A stretch of DNA of 64,000 bases from Madurella fahalii. Taxonomy: Eukaryota > Ascomycota > Sordariomycetes > Sordariales. The first letter of the stretch is position 1. Each line of letters opens with the position of its first letter. Both the position numbers and the translations under genes were made by a program. Shown in pieces: positions 1 to 13,100 of the stretch. The notes beneath the pieces were generated by a model that had not been told where the DNA came from, ran no database searches, and saw only the letters and a list, made by a program, of their open reading frames with translations. The DNA is taken from positions 3,286,001 to 3,350,000 of the forward strand of contig CM056878.1 in assembly GCA_029876055.1 (NCBI GenBank), written 5' to 3'.

Positions 1-682
1 ACCTGAGCACGCAATTAAAGCAAAGAATGCAGCTTTACATCCCACACTAGGATCTGCCGAAGCTAAATAGCAATACCGGCCAGAATGACACTGGTTACAT
101 ATGTGCCTGAGTGAGTGATCTAAGTGCATGCATCTGATTCATACGCCGACGACTTGTCGGTACTGACCGGCGGTACTGTCTCAACACCCCCCAAGTTGTC
201 GGGGCCGAAAGAGATCGACATGATGCAAGGGCTACAGAGAAGTGTGTGGTGTGGCCTCCCTCGATGACGGATGTAGCGCACCACTGATTACATAATCCGC
301 CCGTCGGCCGCCGGGGAGCAAAGGGATGAATAGAGTGGAGAAGAGTTAGGGTGGGTGCAATCACCTAACTCCAAGTAAGCACGGCAGTATATTCGAGAAC
401 GACCCACATATGGGGGAGGGGAAAAAGAAGAAAAAGCCAGGCTTGGGTTAAACTACTATGATAATAGGTCGATGTATGCAAAGGTAGGGCGGTAGCACTC
501 GGCAGATCCCTTGGGCAAAACTACCAACCGGGTGCTACGCACTATTGAGAACGCAACCCACTCGTCCACACACAACCCGACGATTACGTCCGACCCCACC
601 CTTTCCCCGTGTATTGGTTCCCTGCCGTCCCCGCGAGCCATTCGGGTACGCCGCACGGGCTGGGGTCGCATGAACAAATATA
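1..682. other. Gene-free flank downstream of pan1
   Basis: No open frame here carries a recognisable domain. The stretch lies 3' of pan1, which is read on the minus strand and stops at 683, so its right part should hold the pan1 3' UTR. I see no RNA gene or repeat in it. Confidence 0.5.
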
Positions 683-3600
683 TTAATCGAGAACACGGCC
701 TGCCACAGTTGCTCCACTCTTGTCTCGCGTAGTCGTCTTCCTGAGGGCCTTGCCCGCTTGGATTTCACCCAGGAAGCCCGCAGGACGACCACCCGCTGGT
801 GGAGCCGGCATGTCGCCTGCTGCTGGAGGTGGCGGCGGCGGCGGCGGCGGCGGTGGACCCATACCAGGAATCGGCGGCGGCGGTGGGGGGGCTGCCGGCG
901 CTCCAGTAGCGGGCATCGGCGGGGGAGGAGGCGGTGGCGGAGGAGCGCTCGGGCCGGCACTAGGCATCGGTGGAGGCGGCGGCGGGGGCGCGGGGGGGGC
1001 TGCTACCGTCGGCAGTGATGTCTCTTGGGGAGCCGGTGAAATCGGAGCGCTCATGGGCGGGGGCGGAGACTCGGTGGGCTTGTCGCCAGTTGCAGACAGC
1101 GGACGCGGTGGCGCCATGGTGCCGAACAAGATGGACGCAAGCTGAGCTGCGCTCTTGCCGCCCGGCCTATCGTCGTCCGAGTCTTCATCTTCCTCCTCCT
1201 TGTCAGAGCCCCATCCATCGTCATCGAGACGCCTTCTCGACGCCGGGATAGAAGGAGCTGTCGGAGCTGCCGCCTGCGTCATGCGGTGAAAGGGATTGGT
1301 CGAGACGTCAGGCTGAGGAGGCGGCGGCGGGGCTACTGGGGGAGCTGGAGCTGGAGCTACCGGAGCTTGGGGAGCTGCTGGGGCCGCGGGAGCTGATGGC
1401 GACTCCGAGGATTGCGACATCATCCTGAAGTAGGGGTTGCGGCTCTCTGTCTCGGCCGGAGGGCTGGATGTGATGATTTGCGGCGGAGAAGCCACAGGGG
1501 CCGGCGGCGGCGTGGGCTTGCGCTCTAGCTCCTGGCTGCCAATCTGGCTACCGCCCAAGGTTGGCGTCGAAGCTTGAGGTGTGATTTGTTCTGGGCCCTC
1601 GTCGTCGTCGGACGAGCTTTCCTCCTCCATAGCTTCTAGTTGCTTGCGGAGTTCTTCCTCGCGCTTACGAGCGGCCTCGATCTCGGCTCGGCGCTGAGCA
1701 AGCTTGGCCTCCTTTTCCTTCGCTTCGGCCAGTGCCGCCTTCTTTCTCCGCTTCTCTTCCTCCTTCTTCAACTTGCCTTGCCGGACTTGCTCCTCGAGGG
1801 CTTTTAAGCGAGCGTCGGCATCTTCACGCTCTCTGGCCAGCTCCTCCTCTTGAGCTCTTGCACGCTCCCTGAGTGACAGATTAGCAAAGGTTTTAACGAT
1901 ATGGTGCCTCCCTTAGACTTACTCGAGTTCTCGAGTGGCGTTTGCCTGTTCTTCCCGCTCTCGCTCCAGCCGCTCTTCCTCTGCCTTCTTGGCAGCGAGC
2001 TCTTCCTCAGCCCGCTTGTCGTCAACCTTGCCCGCCTTCCGGCTAGGGGGCGGAGGAGGCTTCTTGATATCGGCTTTCGGGGCCTGTGCTGCTGGTGGCG
2101 GCAGCCCTTGTTCCGCAGCAATCCTAGCCTGTCTCTCGGCTTCGAGACGAGCATCTTCCTCCTCCGCCTGGCGTAACTTGGCAGCCCTCTCAGCCTTTTC
2201 CCGTTCCATTCGCTGAGCCGCCGTCTCTCCGGGTTTCGTGGGAGCCTTGATGCCCAAGGCAGCAAGCCGCTCTGCCATGCGCTGTTCAGCCTGTTGCTTA
2301 ATGAAGGCGGCCCGCTCCTCGGGTGTCTTGTACGCCGAGTATGATCCACCTGATGCGGCTGTAGTAGTGGTCGGAGTGGAGTTACGGGAGATGGTAGAAG
2401 GGCTCTCAACCCGAGTGGCCGGAGAGGCCTCCGCCCTGACGGGCTCCTGTGTTGACTGGCGGCCGCCGTGACGGTCTTGTGCTCTGATACGAGCCGCACG
2501 GCTGGACCGTTGTAGGTCGTAGATAAAATCCCGGACCTCGTCCTCAACGCCAAGGCCATCCTCCCAGCGCCGCCTCTCGTGCTCGGTGGTAGAGTCCTGG
2601 GTGCCCTCCTTGAGACTGTCTTCGATGCCTTTGGCAAATTCGCGAACGCTGTCCTCGACATCTCGGACCATCCGTTCATTCGTTTCCTTCTCCGTCCTCA
2701 CCTTGATGTTCTCCTCCTCGAGTCGCTTCGGTGCGTCCAGGTCCTCGCTACCGACATCGATCTTCTTGCCTGTCAGCGCAGCAGTGCGCTGCTGCATCAT
2801 AGCTTTGGCTCGCGCCTTGAGCCTGTCGGACTCGGTGATGGTGCCGCCAGGGCCTGTCCCAATGATGGCGGAGGCACTGCCTGGGTGAGCTTTCGCATCC
2901 TTCAGGCGGAATAGCTCCAGTCTCGCCTCCGCGATCGCCTTCTCAGTCTTCCTGACCTGGGATGCCAAGTCCGGGATACGGTCAGTCAGGTTCTGCAGTT
3001 GGCGCTTGAGAGCCCTCCGCTCGGCTTCCGAGTCCCCACTAATTAGCGAGGCATCTGGATGATTGTCAATGCCTTCCTGAATCCTCCTGATGCGACGATA
3101 GAGTTCCTCGGCCTCGCGGCGGTCACGCCTATCCAGAATGTCGTCCTCCTCCGCATTCTTCTCATCGGCGAAATCCATGGCATCGAGAAGGACCTGCTTC
3201 TCTTTGATCTTCTTCCGCAATTGGTCCAGGGTCAACTCCTCGTTGGAAGTCACAGATGCCGGCGAATCCGGGCGGGGAGAAGAAGCACCGACCCTGCGGC
3301 GCGCGCTAGACCGGTAACCAACCTCGTCATCGTTGTTCTTGAAGACCGTAGCGTCCTTGCGGCCGCCAGCGGCTCCCCCAGCACCCCTAAACGAGTGGCT
3401 CTTGAGATAGCTCACTCCGGTCTTTTGTGGCAATAGCGCCGCACCCGAGTTCTTTCGGAAATCCGACTCCTTGTGAAGCATGTTCTTGATAGTGCCGATG
3501 GATTCACTAAAATTTCGGGTGGAAGGGGGCACCAACTCAGGGGGCAGTTGGTTAGGGATCGGATAGCCGTTAAGCTTGCGGTAGATCAGATGCATAGCCA

Positions 3601-5177
3601 CCGCAAACTCGTCAAGATCCAGGCGTCCCTTGTTACCATTATCGGCGAGGGTCCAGATCCGTTCAAGATCCGGCTTCTCCAGACCGCTCTGGCCAAAGAT
3701 CTCAATCGCCTGGTCGCCCCCGATGTACCCTTTGTTCAGGCCGTCCCATGCCCGGAAGAGCGAATCGTATCTGGTCTTCTCATCTTTGGTGATTGCCCAA
3801 GGGATAACGGCGTTTCCTTGGAGGCCGGCAGTGGTGTAATTTTGCTGCTCACGGCCTTGCTGAGGCATCATGCGCGCCTGCAAGGCATCGATGTTCGGCA
3901 GACCAGTGGCGGGTGTGTTGACGAGGCCCCACTGCCCAGGGCGCCCGGTGGGCTGAGCGTTCAGTGGCGCAACCATGCCACCGGGGCCGGCATTTGGCGA
4001 TAGGTTTGAGCCGTATCCAGTAGGCATCGGCGGCATCGGCGGTCGTGGGCCGGTGTACCCTGTCGGCTGAGGCATCCCAGTAGGCTGTGCCTGAAGGTTC
4101 TGACCTAAGAAGCCGGTCTGCTGGGTGGGGAAGCCCGTCATCTGAGCCTGGAGAAGCTGCGAGTTCGACGGCTGCGGCTGCGGGTGCTGGATTGTCGGGG
4201 GAGTAGCCGTGCTCTGCCGTAGAGCAAAATCAGGGGCGTTAGTAGTAGGAGTAGAACTCGACGCGGCTTCCTCCGCAACACTGAAGTTAATAATGTCCAC
4301 CATGCTAGAGACCTCGTTCTTGATGTTCTCAGGCAAAGTCGGTGGGAGGGTCTTTCCGGTCAGCTTCAGGTTGCAGAGATACATGGCGAGGGCGAATTCC
4401 GGAAAATGAAGCTGCCCTGATCTAGTGGTATCGGCCAGCGTCCTGAACACCAAGGTCAGTATCCTCTACCAAGTATGGACGCCACGACACTCGCTATATC
4501 ACCTACCAGATGTGAGATAGCGAGTCGCCATCCAACCTTGACCGCAACAAAAGATCTCTCGCCTTCTCCCCTGACATGGTAGTCTGCCCGTCGCCCACAG
4601 CAGATTTGAACAATGTCTCAAACTTGGCCTGGTCATGGGCCGTGATGAATGAGAGACGGATATTGGGAACCTTGTTCGCCTTCCTTGGGGCCGTCGCCTT
4701 TGGCTGCGCACCGCCGGCGGTCTGGAAAGAGGCGGCCATCTCATGAAAGCCTGTTGGCTGCGGCTTCACGGGAGTGGGAGGCGCTGCCATCCCCTGGGGA
4801 GGAGCTTGAGGTGGGGCGGCGGCAAAGGGACTTGGCTGTTGCTGTTGCTGTTGCTGCTGGAACTGCTGTTGGAACTGCTGGGGAATCGCGGGCATTGGTG
4901 GCACGGCGGACTGCATGTTCTGCTGGGGAGTCTGCCCGAAGCCTGTGAACTGCGGTTGGAGCAGCCCGGCACCTTGCGGCGGCTGTAAGCCCGGGTAGCC
5001 GGTGTACTGCTGCTGGAGCGGCGCTTGTCCGAAGCCCGTCGGCTGCGGGGCGAACGGGCCGGGCTGCGGCTGTTGTTGTTGCTGCTGACCAGCTCCGGCA
5101 CCGAACGAACCGCCATATTGCTGGGTGCCGGGGCGGAGACTGTTCCCACCGAGGTAGGAATTCGGATTCGAGTACAT
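683..5177 (-). CDS. pan1: Actin cytoskeleton-regulatory complex protein Pan1
   Basis: Scaffold of the Pan1-Sla1-End3 endocytic coat that activates Arp2/3 at cortical actin patches. Three exons (5177-4507, 4442-1923, 1868-683) with introns of 64 and 54 nt give 1458 codons; the junctions restore SHIW|TLADT and GAG codons in frame. In order: a Gln-rich N terminus; EH domain 1 (about residues 170-265); EH domain 2 (about 439-530, again with IWTLAD); a long charged coiled coil; a C-terminal Lys/Glu coil; a poly-proline tract; and a WH2-like actin-binding end (LGEIQAGKALRKT). Several LxxQxTG motifs (LQQQYTG, LQPQFTG, LQAQMTG, LQAQPTG, LNAQPTG) match the Ark/Prk kinase target consensus known from yeast Pan1. 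The start is the first ATG before the Gln-rich region. The gene is head to head with met6. The identification is firm; the exact exon ends are inferred. Confidence 0.95.
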
Positions 5178-6585
5178 GGCGCGGGCGATGAGCAGCTCAG
5201 TCCGGGGGGCGGTTACGGAAAAGGAGAAGACGGGATTGGAAGTTGGAAAGCGACCAAATCGCCGCGCGTCTGCGGGATTTGCGGCAGAAATCGAGAGAAA
5301 ATGACTAAAATGCTGAAGTATCTAGTCGGGGAAATCCAAAGAGTGTAGGCTGAGCTTCCGGAGACGGTGACGGCGATGACGAAGCCCTGCGCGAGGCTGA
5401 AAAGACAGCCAGTTGTCGGCTCTCCTGGCTCCTGGCTCCAGTCCTCGGTTTGGGTTTGGGGCACAGGCCTCCTTCCCGTCGCTGCATCATCTCGCCAGAG
5501 CACAGATCCGAAATTGATGCTGATATGTGCATATCACAGATATGCATCTAAGCAGACTTGCTGACTCAGATTTCCGGGCAGTGGCCCGACGTTGTTCCAT
5601 TTTAGCCCCAGGCATTAATTTGTAGAGCTACTGTGCCTTAGGCATGAACACAGGTAAGCGTCTGCAAGCGCATGGGGTGAGAGGGGGCTCTTGGCACTAG
5701 ACCTCCGGTCCGTTAGCAACCCCGCAGATAACGAACGTTCAGCAGGTTGTGTCATGTTAGCTCATGTCTCACTCGTGGAATCAGATCTTCGGGGTCCAGA
5801 ATGTATTGGTGGAAGAGCAGCTTCGTCCATCAGATGATCGAGGAATTGTGACATATTTAAAGGAGATCTCGATCGAAGCAATTAAGGGCCTAACGGTCTC
5901 GGCCGGCAACTATAGTCTCGAGAGATGTAGGGTGGGATCTTTTTGTCTCACACAGAGACCCTCGATGTCGGGAGGGTCGTATTGGGCGGATCGGACTGCA
6001 GAGCAATCGACTGGAGCCCGGTTCACGGAGTTTCCCTCCATTGGGGTAGGGAGAGAAAACCGGGTCGACTCGGGACTCGGTCACATCATCCGCACCAACA
6101 ATAACGTTCGTAAACTGCAAAGGGGCAATGTGAGGTGTAAGCAGGGCACCCCAAGACACTCAGACACCCAGACTGCACGACACAGAGCTGCGGGCCTTTG
6201 GCACAAGCTTCGCACCGTACGCAAAACGCCGAATGCGCCGAAAATTTACGGTCACTGCCCCACATCCCGGCCTCGATTACCCTCCAAGCTTCCCTCCCAG
6301 GGTTTGTCGGGCTCCGAAAGTTGCGGTGGGACGTCGCCCCCCCACCGATCACGGCCCAGCTCCTGGAAGTCAAATTCTCGCTCTCCTGCACCTCAGGTCG
6401 CACCTGGCTTTCTCCTTTTTCTCGCTACTTCTCCCACATCCTCGCCCCTCCCAATTTTCTCAAACCTTCACACGTTCTAGATTTTTTTTTCCTGGAAGCA
6501 GGCACAGGAAGCGAGGTCTCTGCTTGCTCTGCTACCCCACATTTGAATCCTTGATACCCAGTTGACCCCTCCCCCGCACCAAAAG
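5178..6585. other. Divergent intergenic region pan1/met6
   Basis: About 1.4 kb between two divergent genes, so both promoters should lie here. The met6-proximal 250 nt is rich in pyrimidine runs (for example the T8 run at 6482-6489), as is common in fungal leaders. Open frames of up to 238 codons exist but show no domain. Confidence 0.5.
5562..5568 (+). promoter_or_regulatory. Candidate CPC1/Gcn4-type site (TGACTCA)
   Basis: A perfect TGACTCA, the consensus bound by Gcn4/CPC1, lies about 1 kb upstream of the met6 start and about 390 nt upstream of pan1. Cross-pathway control of methionine genes is well known in fungi, so a role for met6 is plausible. A 7-mer occurs by chance several times in 64 kb, so this is only a candidate. 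Confidence 0.25.
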
Positions 6586-9152
6586 ATGGTTCAGTCATCG
6601 GTTCTGGGCTTCCCGTAAGTTCAATTGGCTTGCCTGCTGTGGCTTTCTATCAGGCCGGGCATTGACGGTTGCTGTATAGCCGCATGGGAGTCCTCCGGGA
6701 CCTCAAGAAGGCCAACGAGGCCTACTGGGCCGACAAGATCTCGCAGGCCGATCTCCTCGCCGAGGGCAAGAGGCTCCGTCTCGCCCACTGGAAAATCCAG
6801 AAGGATGCTGGCGTTGACATCATCCCGTCGAATGACTTTGCCTACTATGACCACGTGCTCGACCACATCCAGCTCTTCAATGTACGTGAAACCCCAGGAT
6901 CAGTTGCCTCCTATATCCTCGACTGATCAACCCCGTTACACAGGCCGTCCCCGAACGGTACACCTCGCAGAAGCTGTCCCCGCTCGATGAGTACTTTGCC
7001 ATGGGCCGTGGCCACCAAAAGGGCGGTGTGGACGTCCCCGCCCTTGAGATGGTCAAGTGGTTCGACTCCAACTACCACTATGTCAAGCCCACCCTCCAGG
7101 ACAATCAGACCTTCTCTCTTGCCAAGGACCCCAAGCCCGTTCGGGAGTTCCTCGAGGCGAAGGAGGCCGGCTTCCAGACCAGGCCCGTTCTCCTCGGCCC
7201 CGTCTCTTTCCTTGCTCTCGGCAAGGCCGACCGTGGCTCTACCGTTGACCCCATCACTCTCCTTGACAAGCTCGTTCCTGTCTACGTTGAGCTCCTGAAA
7301 GCCCTCAAGGCTGCCGGCGCTGAGAGCGTCCAGATTGACGAGCCGGTCCTCGTCTTCGACCTCCGGCCTGAGGTCAAGAACGCCTTCAAGCCTGCTTATG
7401 AGGCTATCGGCGCCCTAGGCAGCGCTGCCCCTTCCATCGTCATCGCCACTTACTTCGGCGACATTGTCCACAACTTTGACGTCCTCCCGGCTTTTGCCAA
7501 CCTCCATGGTCTCCATGTCGACCTGGTCCGCCACCCTGAGCAGCTCGAGGCTGTTATCGGGCAGCTCGGCCCCAAGCAGATCCTCTGTTAGTGAACCCTC
7601 CTCACCCCATCTGGATTCTCTGACTTCCTATCACCAAGAATCCGAACTAACTTGGGCAAATAGCCGCCGGTGTCGTTGATGGCCGCAACATCTGGAAAAA
7701 TAACTTCCAGAAGTCTCTTGGCCTACTCCAGACCGCCGTCAAGGCCCTTGGTCAGGACCGCGTCATCGTTGCCACCTCCAGCTCCCTCCTGCACACTCCC
7801 CACACTCTCGCTAGCGAGAAGAAGCTTCCCGCGGATGTCTACGAGTGGTTCTCCTTCGCCAGTGAGAAGGTCAGGGAAGTTGCCATCCTTGCCAAGGCCG
7901 TGACCAACCCTGAGGCTGTCCGCGCTGAGCTCGATGCCAACGCTGCCGCCATGAAGGCGCGTGCTGAGTCCACCCGCACCAACGACCCCAAGGTCAAGGA
8001 GCGTCAGGCCCAAGTCACCCCTGAGATGCACAACCGCAAATCTCCTTTCGAGAATCGGTACGCACAGCAGAAGACCCACCTCAGCCTTCCCCTGTTCCCC
8101 ACCACCACCATCGGGTCCTTCCCTCAGACCAGCGAGATCCGTGTTCAGCGGAACAAGTTTACCAAGGGTGAGATCTCTGCTGAGCAGTACGATGACTTCA
8201 TCAAGAAGGAGATCGACCTCGCCATCCAGATCCAGGACGAGCTTGGCCTTGACGTCTACGTCCATGGCGAGCCTGAGCGTAACGACATGGTCCAGTACTT
8301 CGGCGAGCGCCTGGACGGTTACGTCTTCACAACGCACGCTTGGGTCCAGTCCTATGGCTCTCGCTGCGTCCGCCCCCCCATCATTGTCGGCGACATTTCC
8401 CGCCCCGCTCCCATGACAGTCAAGGAATCCAAGTATGCTGCTTCTGTCTCGAAGAAGCCCATGAAGGGCATGCTTACTGGCCCCGTCACTTGCCTGCGGT
8501 GGTCATTCCCCCGCGACGATGTCCACCAGTCTGTCCAGTGCCAGCAGCTCGCTCTGGCCCTCCGTGACGAGGTTGTCGACCTCGAGAAGAACGGCATCTA
8601 CGTCATCCAGGTGGATGAGCCTGCCCTGCGTGAGGGTCTTCCTCTGAGGAAAGGCTCGGAGCGCGATGCCTACCTTAAGTGGGCCGTCAACAGCTTCAAG
8701 CTGGCCACGGCTGGTGTTGAGGACTCGACTCAGATTCATTCTCACTTTTGCTACTCTGAGTTCCAGGACTTCTTCCACGCCATCGCCGCGTTGGATGCCG
8801 ATGTTCTCTCCATCGAGAACTCGAAGTCGGATGCTAAGCTCCTCAAGGTCTTCATTGACGAGGCGTATCCTCGTCATATTGGCCCTGGTGTCTATGACAT
8901 CCACAGCCCTCGTGTTCCTCCTGAGGAGGAGTTCAAGCAGCGCATCCAGGAGATGCTTCAGTACCGTAAGTTTAGCAGCAGTCTGCTTTCCTATGTGAGC
9001 TCGTACTAACTGAAATAATAGTCCGCCCTGAGCAGCTCTGGATCAACCCTGACTGCGGTCTGAAGACGCGCAAGTGGGATGAGGTCAAGGGTGCCCTCAC
9101 CCACATGGTCAACGCTGCCAAGTACTTCCGTGAGCAGTACTCGAAGGCTTAA
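6586..9152 (+). CDS. met6: Cobalamin-independent methionine synthase
   Basis: 5-methyltetrahydropteroyltriglutamate-homocysteine methyltransferase, the last step of methionine synthesis in the cytosol. Five exons (6586-6614, 6680-6881, 6944-7586, 7664-8965, 9022-9152) give 768 aa, the usual length of MetE-type fungal enzymes (about 765-770). The N-terminal half is the MetE N-domain; the C-terminal half is the catalytic barrel. Zinc and homocysteine ligands are visible: His652 and Cys654 in HSHFCYS, and Cys737 in NPDCGLKTR. RWSFPRDD and DIHSPRVP are also conserved. The first exon holds only 29 nt (MVQSSVLGFP) and joins to RMGVLRDLKK, as in homologues. Codon use is strongly C-ending, as expected of a highly expressed gene. 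All five junctions keep the frame (2307 nt in total). Confidence 0.97.
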
Positions 9153-9223
9153 ACGCCTTGACATAATAGCTCACAAAGGCATCATCTATCGATGGTGTCG
9201 TATGCTTTACCGGATTTTTTTTT

Positions 9224-9410
9224 TTCAACAGCATTAGCATTTTTGGGGTTCACTAGCGGGTTATTTACAAAAAAACAAATGGGTAACGATAGATGATACC
9301 TCGAGAGCGCCATTCTCAACTCGGCGTTAGTGGGCAAGGGGAAAATCCGGATCTGGTTCAACAGCATTTGCATAATCGGGAGGGGGTCGCCATACTCAAC
9401 ACGGCGTTTC
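9224..9410. repeat. Two degenerate direct-repeat pairs downstream of met6
   Basis: TTCAACAGCATTAGCAT (9224-9240) recurs as TTCAACAGCATTTGCAT (9358-9374). A 23-mer beginning CGCCATTCTCAACTCGG (9308-9330) recurs with four changes at 9388-9410. The order of the elements is the same in both halves but the spacing differs, as in an old, eroded local duplication. No open frame covers it. Confidence 0.55.
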
Positions 9411-10036
9411 GCGGTCAAAGGTGGTGAAAAAAAAAAAAAGGATTCATTGGGTCCGGTGTTGGCGCAGGAAATTGGGTTTCGTAATCGGTCAGTACATAGC
9501 TGTGAACGGCGTCTTCAACAAGGTGCTGTTCTTAGCCGGGACACGATCTGCCTTCACCAAGCAGTGCGCGTGTGAAGTCGTTCAGACTTGGCTTGGGGCG
9601 GGAGGCTGCTTCCAGATTAGGACCATGTTTATGTATGTTTGTAAGGCGGGCCGTTTGCGACGGAGATAATACATGATGCCCAAGCAACAGTCGCGTGGAG
9701 ATATCTATCGCATATATATGATAGTTCTATGACATGAGCACCTCCAGGTGCCTCACTATATGGGCCAATACCGTGTTGGAAGAGCATAGTCGCTTCGAAG
9801 CCACAGCCGGCGAGTGGGAATATGCTATATACGTTACTCGCATAGGCTGCGAGAGACCGTCCCTAAACATGACACGCTAAGCGGTGTACCACAAATGAAC
9901 TGTTTCTCGTTTTGCCTCTAGGCTATCTAGATATTATGTACAGTAGTAGACCCTTCCAAAACCCAGAGATCTAGATATGATGTTTCCCGGTCAATAAATC
10001 TACACATTCAAAGTCACATCCTTCCGCCTTCACAAC

Positions 10037-10085
<49 letters not shown>

Positions 10086-10100
10086 GTATATGTATATATC
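10037..10100. repeat. CA dinucleotide microsatellite followed by TA/TG tract
   Basis: An almost pure (CA)n run of about 38 nt runs into alternating TA/TG sequence up to about 10098. It starts 30 nt beyond the gpi13 stop codon and therefore probably lies in the gpi13 3' UTR, read there as UG/UA repeats. Confidence 0.9.
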
Positions 10101-10129
10101 TTATTGTCTCGGTTTTGCTGCCCGACTTT

Positions 10130-13100
10130 TTACTCGGCCCACCCAAACACCTCGCCAATGGCCACGGTGTTGCACCGCGTCCCCGCGAGCGCCACCACGA
10201 TGCCCACCACGTCCACGACCAGCAGCACCACGGCGGCCGTCATGAAGCGGGGGCTGAAGACGCGGTACAGCATCAGGTGCCGGCGCAGGTGGCCGGCCCA
10301 GGCCATGGTGGCGAGGCTCTCGACGGCAAAGTAGGCGACGAAGGCGCCCAGGGCGCGGCTGACGGCCCGGAGGATGCCCCTGCGCTTGGGGCCGGCCTTC
10401 CAGAGGACGAGGAGGGGCACGGCCGAGGCGGCGAGGATCTGGCCGGCCAGGGTGTTGAGCGTGACGACCAACGGGCTGTAAGGGTAGCGGACCGAGAAGA
10501 GGGGGATGAAGGCGCTGTCCCACTGGATGGAGCTCAGGACGGCCTGGTGGCCCGTCTTGAAGAAGTGGAAGGCGCCGAGGAGAGCGAGCATGACGGGCCC
10601 GATGGCGGAGGCGGTGAGGTTGTTGAGGTCGAGGATCTCGAGGAGGGCGAGGATCTGCCATGTCATGAGGCCCAGGGCCCCGGCGCCCATGGGCTTGGAG
10701 AGGAGGAAGCAGGCGCCGAGGATGTTGAGCGGGAGGAGGAGGTACCGCGCGCCGTGGGCGTTGGCGTAGCCCATGATCGCGACTTGAGCTCTGCCCGGCT
10801 GGGATGGCGAGGCCGATGTAACGATGGCGACGCAGGGCGGCGCCCAGATGAAGGCCGTCGTGCCGGCGACGAGGGCCAGGCCGAGGACCATCTGGGCTGT
10901 GTAAACCGAGATGTTCTTCAGGGTCTTCTCTGGGAGGCCCGGTATCCAGTTGCCATTGTCCGCCGCGTCCAGGAGCCAGTAAAGGGCTGACATAAAGAGG
11001 CCTGTGCGGAAGACGTAGCCGATCCAGGCTGGAGCGAGGCCTTCGTACGATCGGGTTGGTTGGAGATACGCCTTGATGATGGATGGGAGGATGAGGCAGA
11101 CGAGGAAAGGAATTACGAGCTGCCAGGGGGCTGAGGTCGAGGACGTCGCAGAGGCGTAGTAGGTCGACGTGCAATAGGGCATCTGCTCTTCGCGGCAGAG
11201 CTTGGAGTAGGAAGCGAGGCGGCCGAGAAGGACGAAGAGGACTGAGTGGTAGATACTCAGGTAACGGTCGGTGAGGGAGGGCAGTCTAAGCGCGGACAGG
11301 GCAGTGACAAAACCGAATGTTGTGATGAAGAACAGGAGGATTGAGTCTTCCCAGATTGTGTACGAGTTAGACGCAAAGCCGACGGACTGGCTAACCGTGA
11401 AGACCACCGCCATCCATCCCCAGAATGTCCTCGGTAGGATGTTCAGCAGCGTCGCTGGCGCCTCGTGCATCGACACCAGGACTGTCGCGAGGCTTGTCAG
11501 CGCTGCGAGCGCAGAACCTCGGTACCAGTCGCCAGTCCCAGCGACAAAGGAGTGGAGCATGCCGCCGAAGAAGCCGGGCAGCGCACCGAGGAGGGCTGCA
11601 GAAACTAGACGCTTGTCTAGGCCGTCAGAAGGAATCGGCTCTGCGTCAGCTTTGATTCCCTGTAGCTCCAAGCTCTTCTCGGCGAGATCTAGCTCGGGAT
11701 CATCAATGACATCGTCGTCTTCGCCCTTGGAGACGTAGACGAGAAGAACGACAACTCCAGCGACCATGATGGCAATGCCCAGAATCATGTTCTTAAGGTC
11801 AAATCTCGCCCATAGGCCCTTGCATCGGTGCAGCGTCTCTTCCTGATACGCGGCGAAAGCCGAGAACACTGCAGCCCAATCTTGCTTCTTGCCCTGGGCG
11901 ACAAGAGCCTCAGCCTTATCCCAGAGATCAGCAGGAGAGCCAGGAGCAGAAGACTGCTCAATCCCGCGGGCGGCAAAATAGGACGTCTGATACCGCTTGA
12001 TACCAGCCGCCGTCACTCTTTCCGCCGCAGCCAGGTTATCCCAGGCAGTACCGGCAGCGCCAGCAAAGGCCTCCTCGATTGGCCGTCCGAGGTTATTGAA
12101 GGGAATAGGAATACCCATCAGCAGTGCCAAGGTGGGAACGAGATCAATCTGGTTGACGGCGCGGATCTCGGCGGTAGCCGGAGGTGTGGCGTACTCGGGC
12201 TTCGTCCTGCCGAAGATGCCTTTCGGGGAGTACATCCACAAAGCAGCCTGGACCTCGTCGTCGCTCTCGCCGCCGTGGTCTCCCTTCCCGTCCATGCCGT
12301 GGTCCCCCATCACGATCAGGACCGTCTTATCGTCCACGGTCGCTGCTAGGTCCCGGATGAACGCATCCATCTGACGCAATTTCTTGGTCATTTCGGGGTG
12401 GTCGGGCCCATAACGATGGCCAGCGTGGTCAACGCCCAGGCAGTGTCCGACGAGGAGGTCCCACTCATCCTTCTTATTCATCAGGGGGAATATGTGCTCC
12501 ATCACGCCATTATCGACCGTATGCAAGTCCCAGACGTTGAAGCTGTCGTAGGCCCTGCTGAGGTTGCCCACGAAGTAGCCGGGGAACAGCGCCTCCCACG
12601 TGTCGTCTCCCAGGTGCACAATCCGCTTCCCGGCATCCCGGAGCTGCATCAACAGGTTATCTTCGTCGATTGCCGTGCCCGAGAAGCTACTGCCCAGATC
12701 CACCAGCGTCGGCAATGTCCCCGTCGTCAGGCCCTTCAGCCTCTGTAGCGTCGACGTCGGCGGATCGGCAATGAACGGTCTTAGGAATGCATTCCTGGGC
12801 TCTCTCACGGCCGTCTCGTACATGAATGGGAACGCATTATGAAACGGCGCATTGTCCTCAACCGGCACGGTGAAGTCATACCGCAGCGCATCGATCACAA
12901 CCACGACGGCGCGCCCAAACATCCTGGGGTGCCAGCAGCCACCGTCGACCGTCCCCTTGCCCTGCCACGTCGGCAGCACGTCTGGTATGCTCAGGTTTGC
13001 CGTCGGCGGCGCCTCGCAGCTCGACTTCTCCTCTAGCACGAGCCGCGTCAGTAGGAAGCCGCTAGTGAAGTAGGCGATGCCCACAAAGTGGACGCAGAGC

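Larger units (their letters stand above)
9153..10129. other. Convergent intergenic region met6/gpi13
   Basis: Tail-to-tail spacer that should contain both 3' UTRs. It holds a degenerate pair of direct repeats (described separately), poly-A and poly-T runs, and a CA microsatellite at its right end. No gene was recognised. Confidence 0.5.

Noticed and set aside
5764..6480. 238-codon plus-strand open frame upstream of met6
   Set aside because: No domain, patternless composition, and it lies in the expected met6 promoter/leader.
10101..11174. 357-codon minus-strand open frame overlapping gpi13
   Set aside because: It lies in another frame of the same strand as gpi13 and is extremely Pro/Arg/His-rich, a product of the GC-rich third positions of gpi13.
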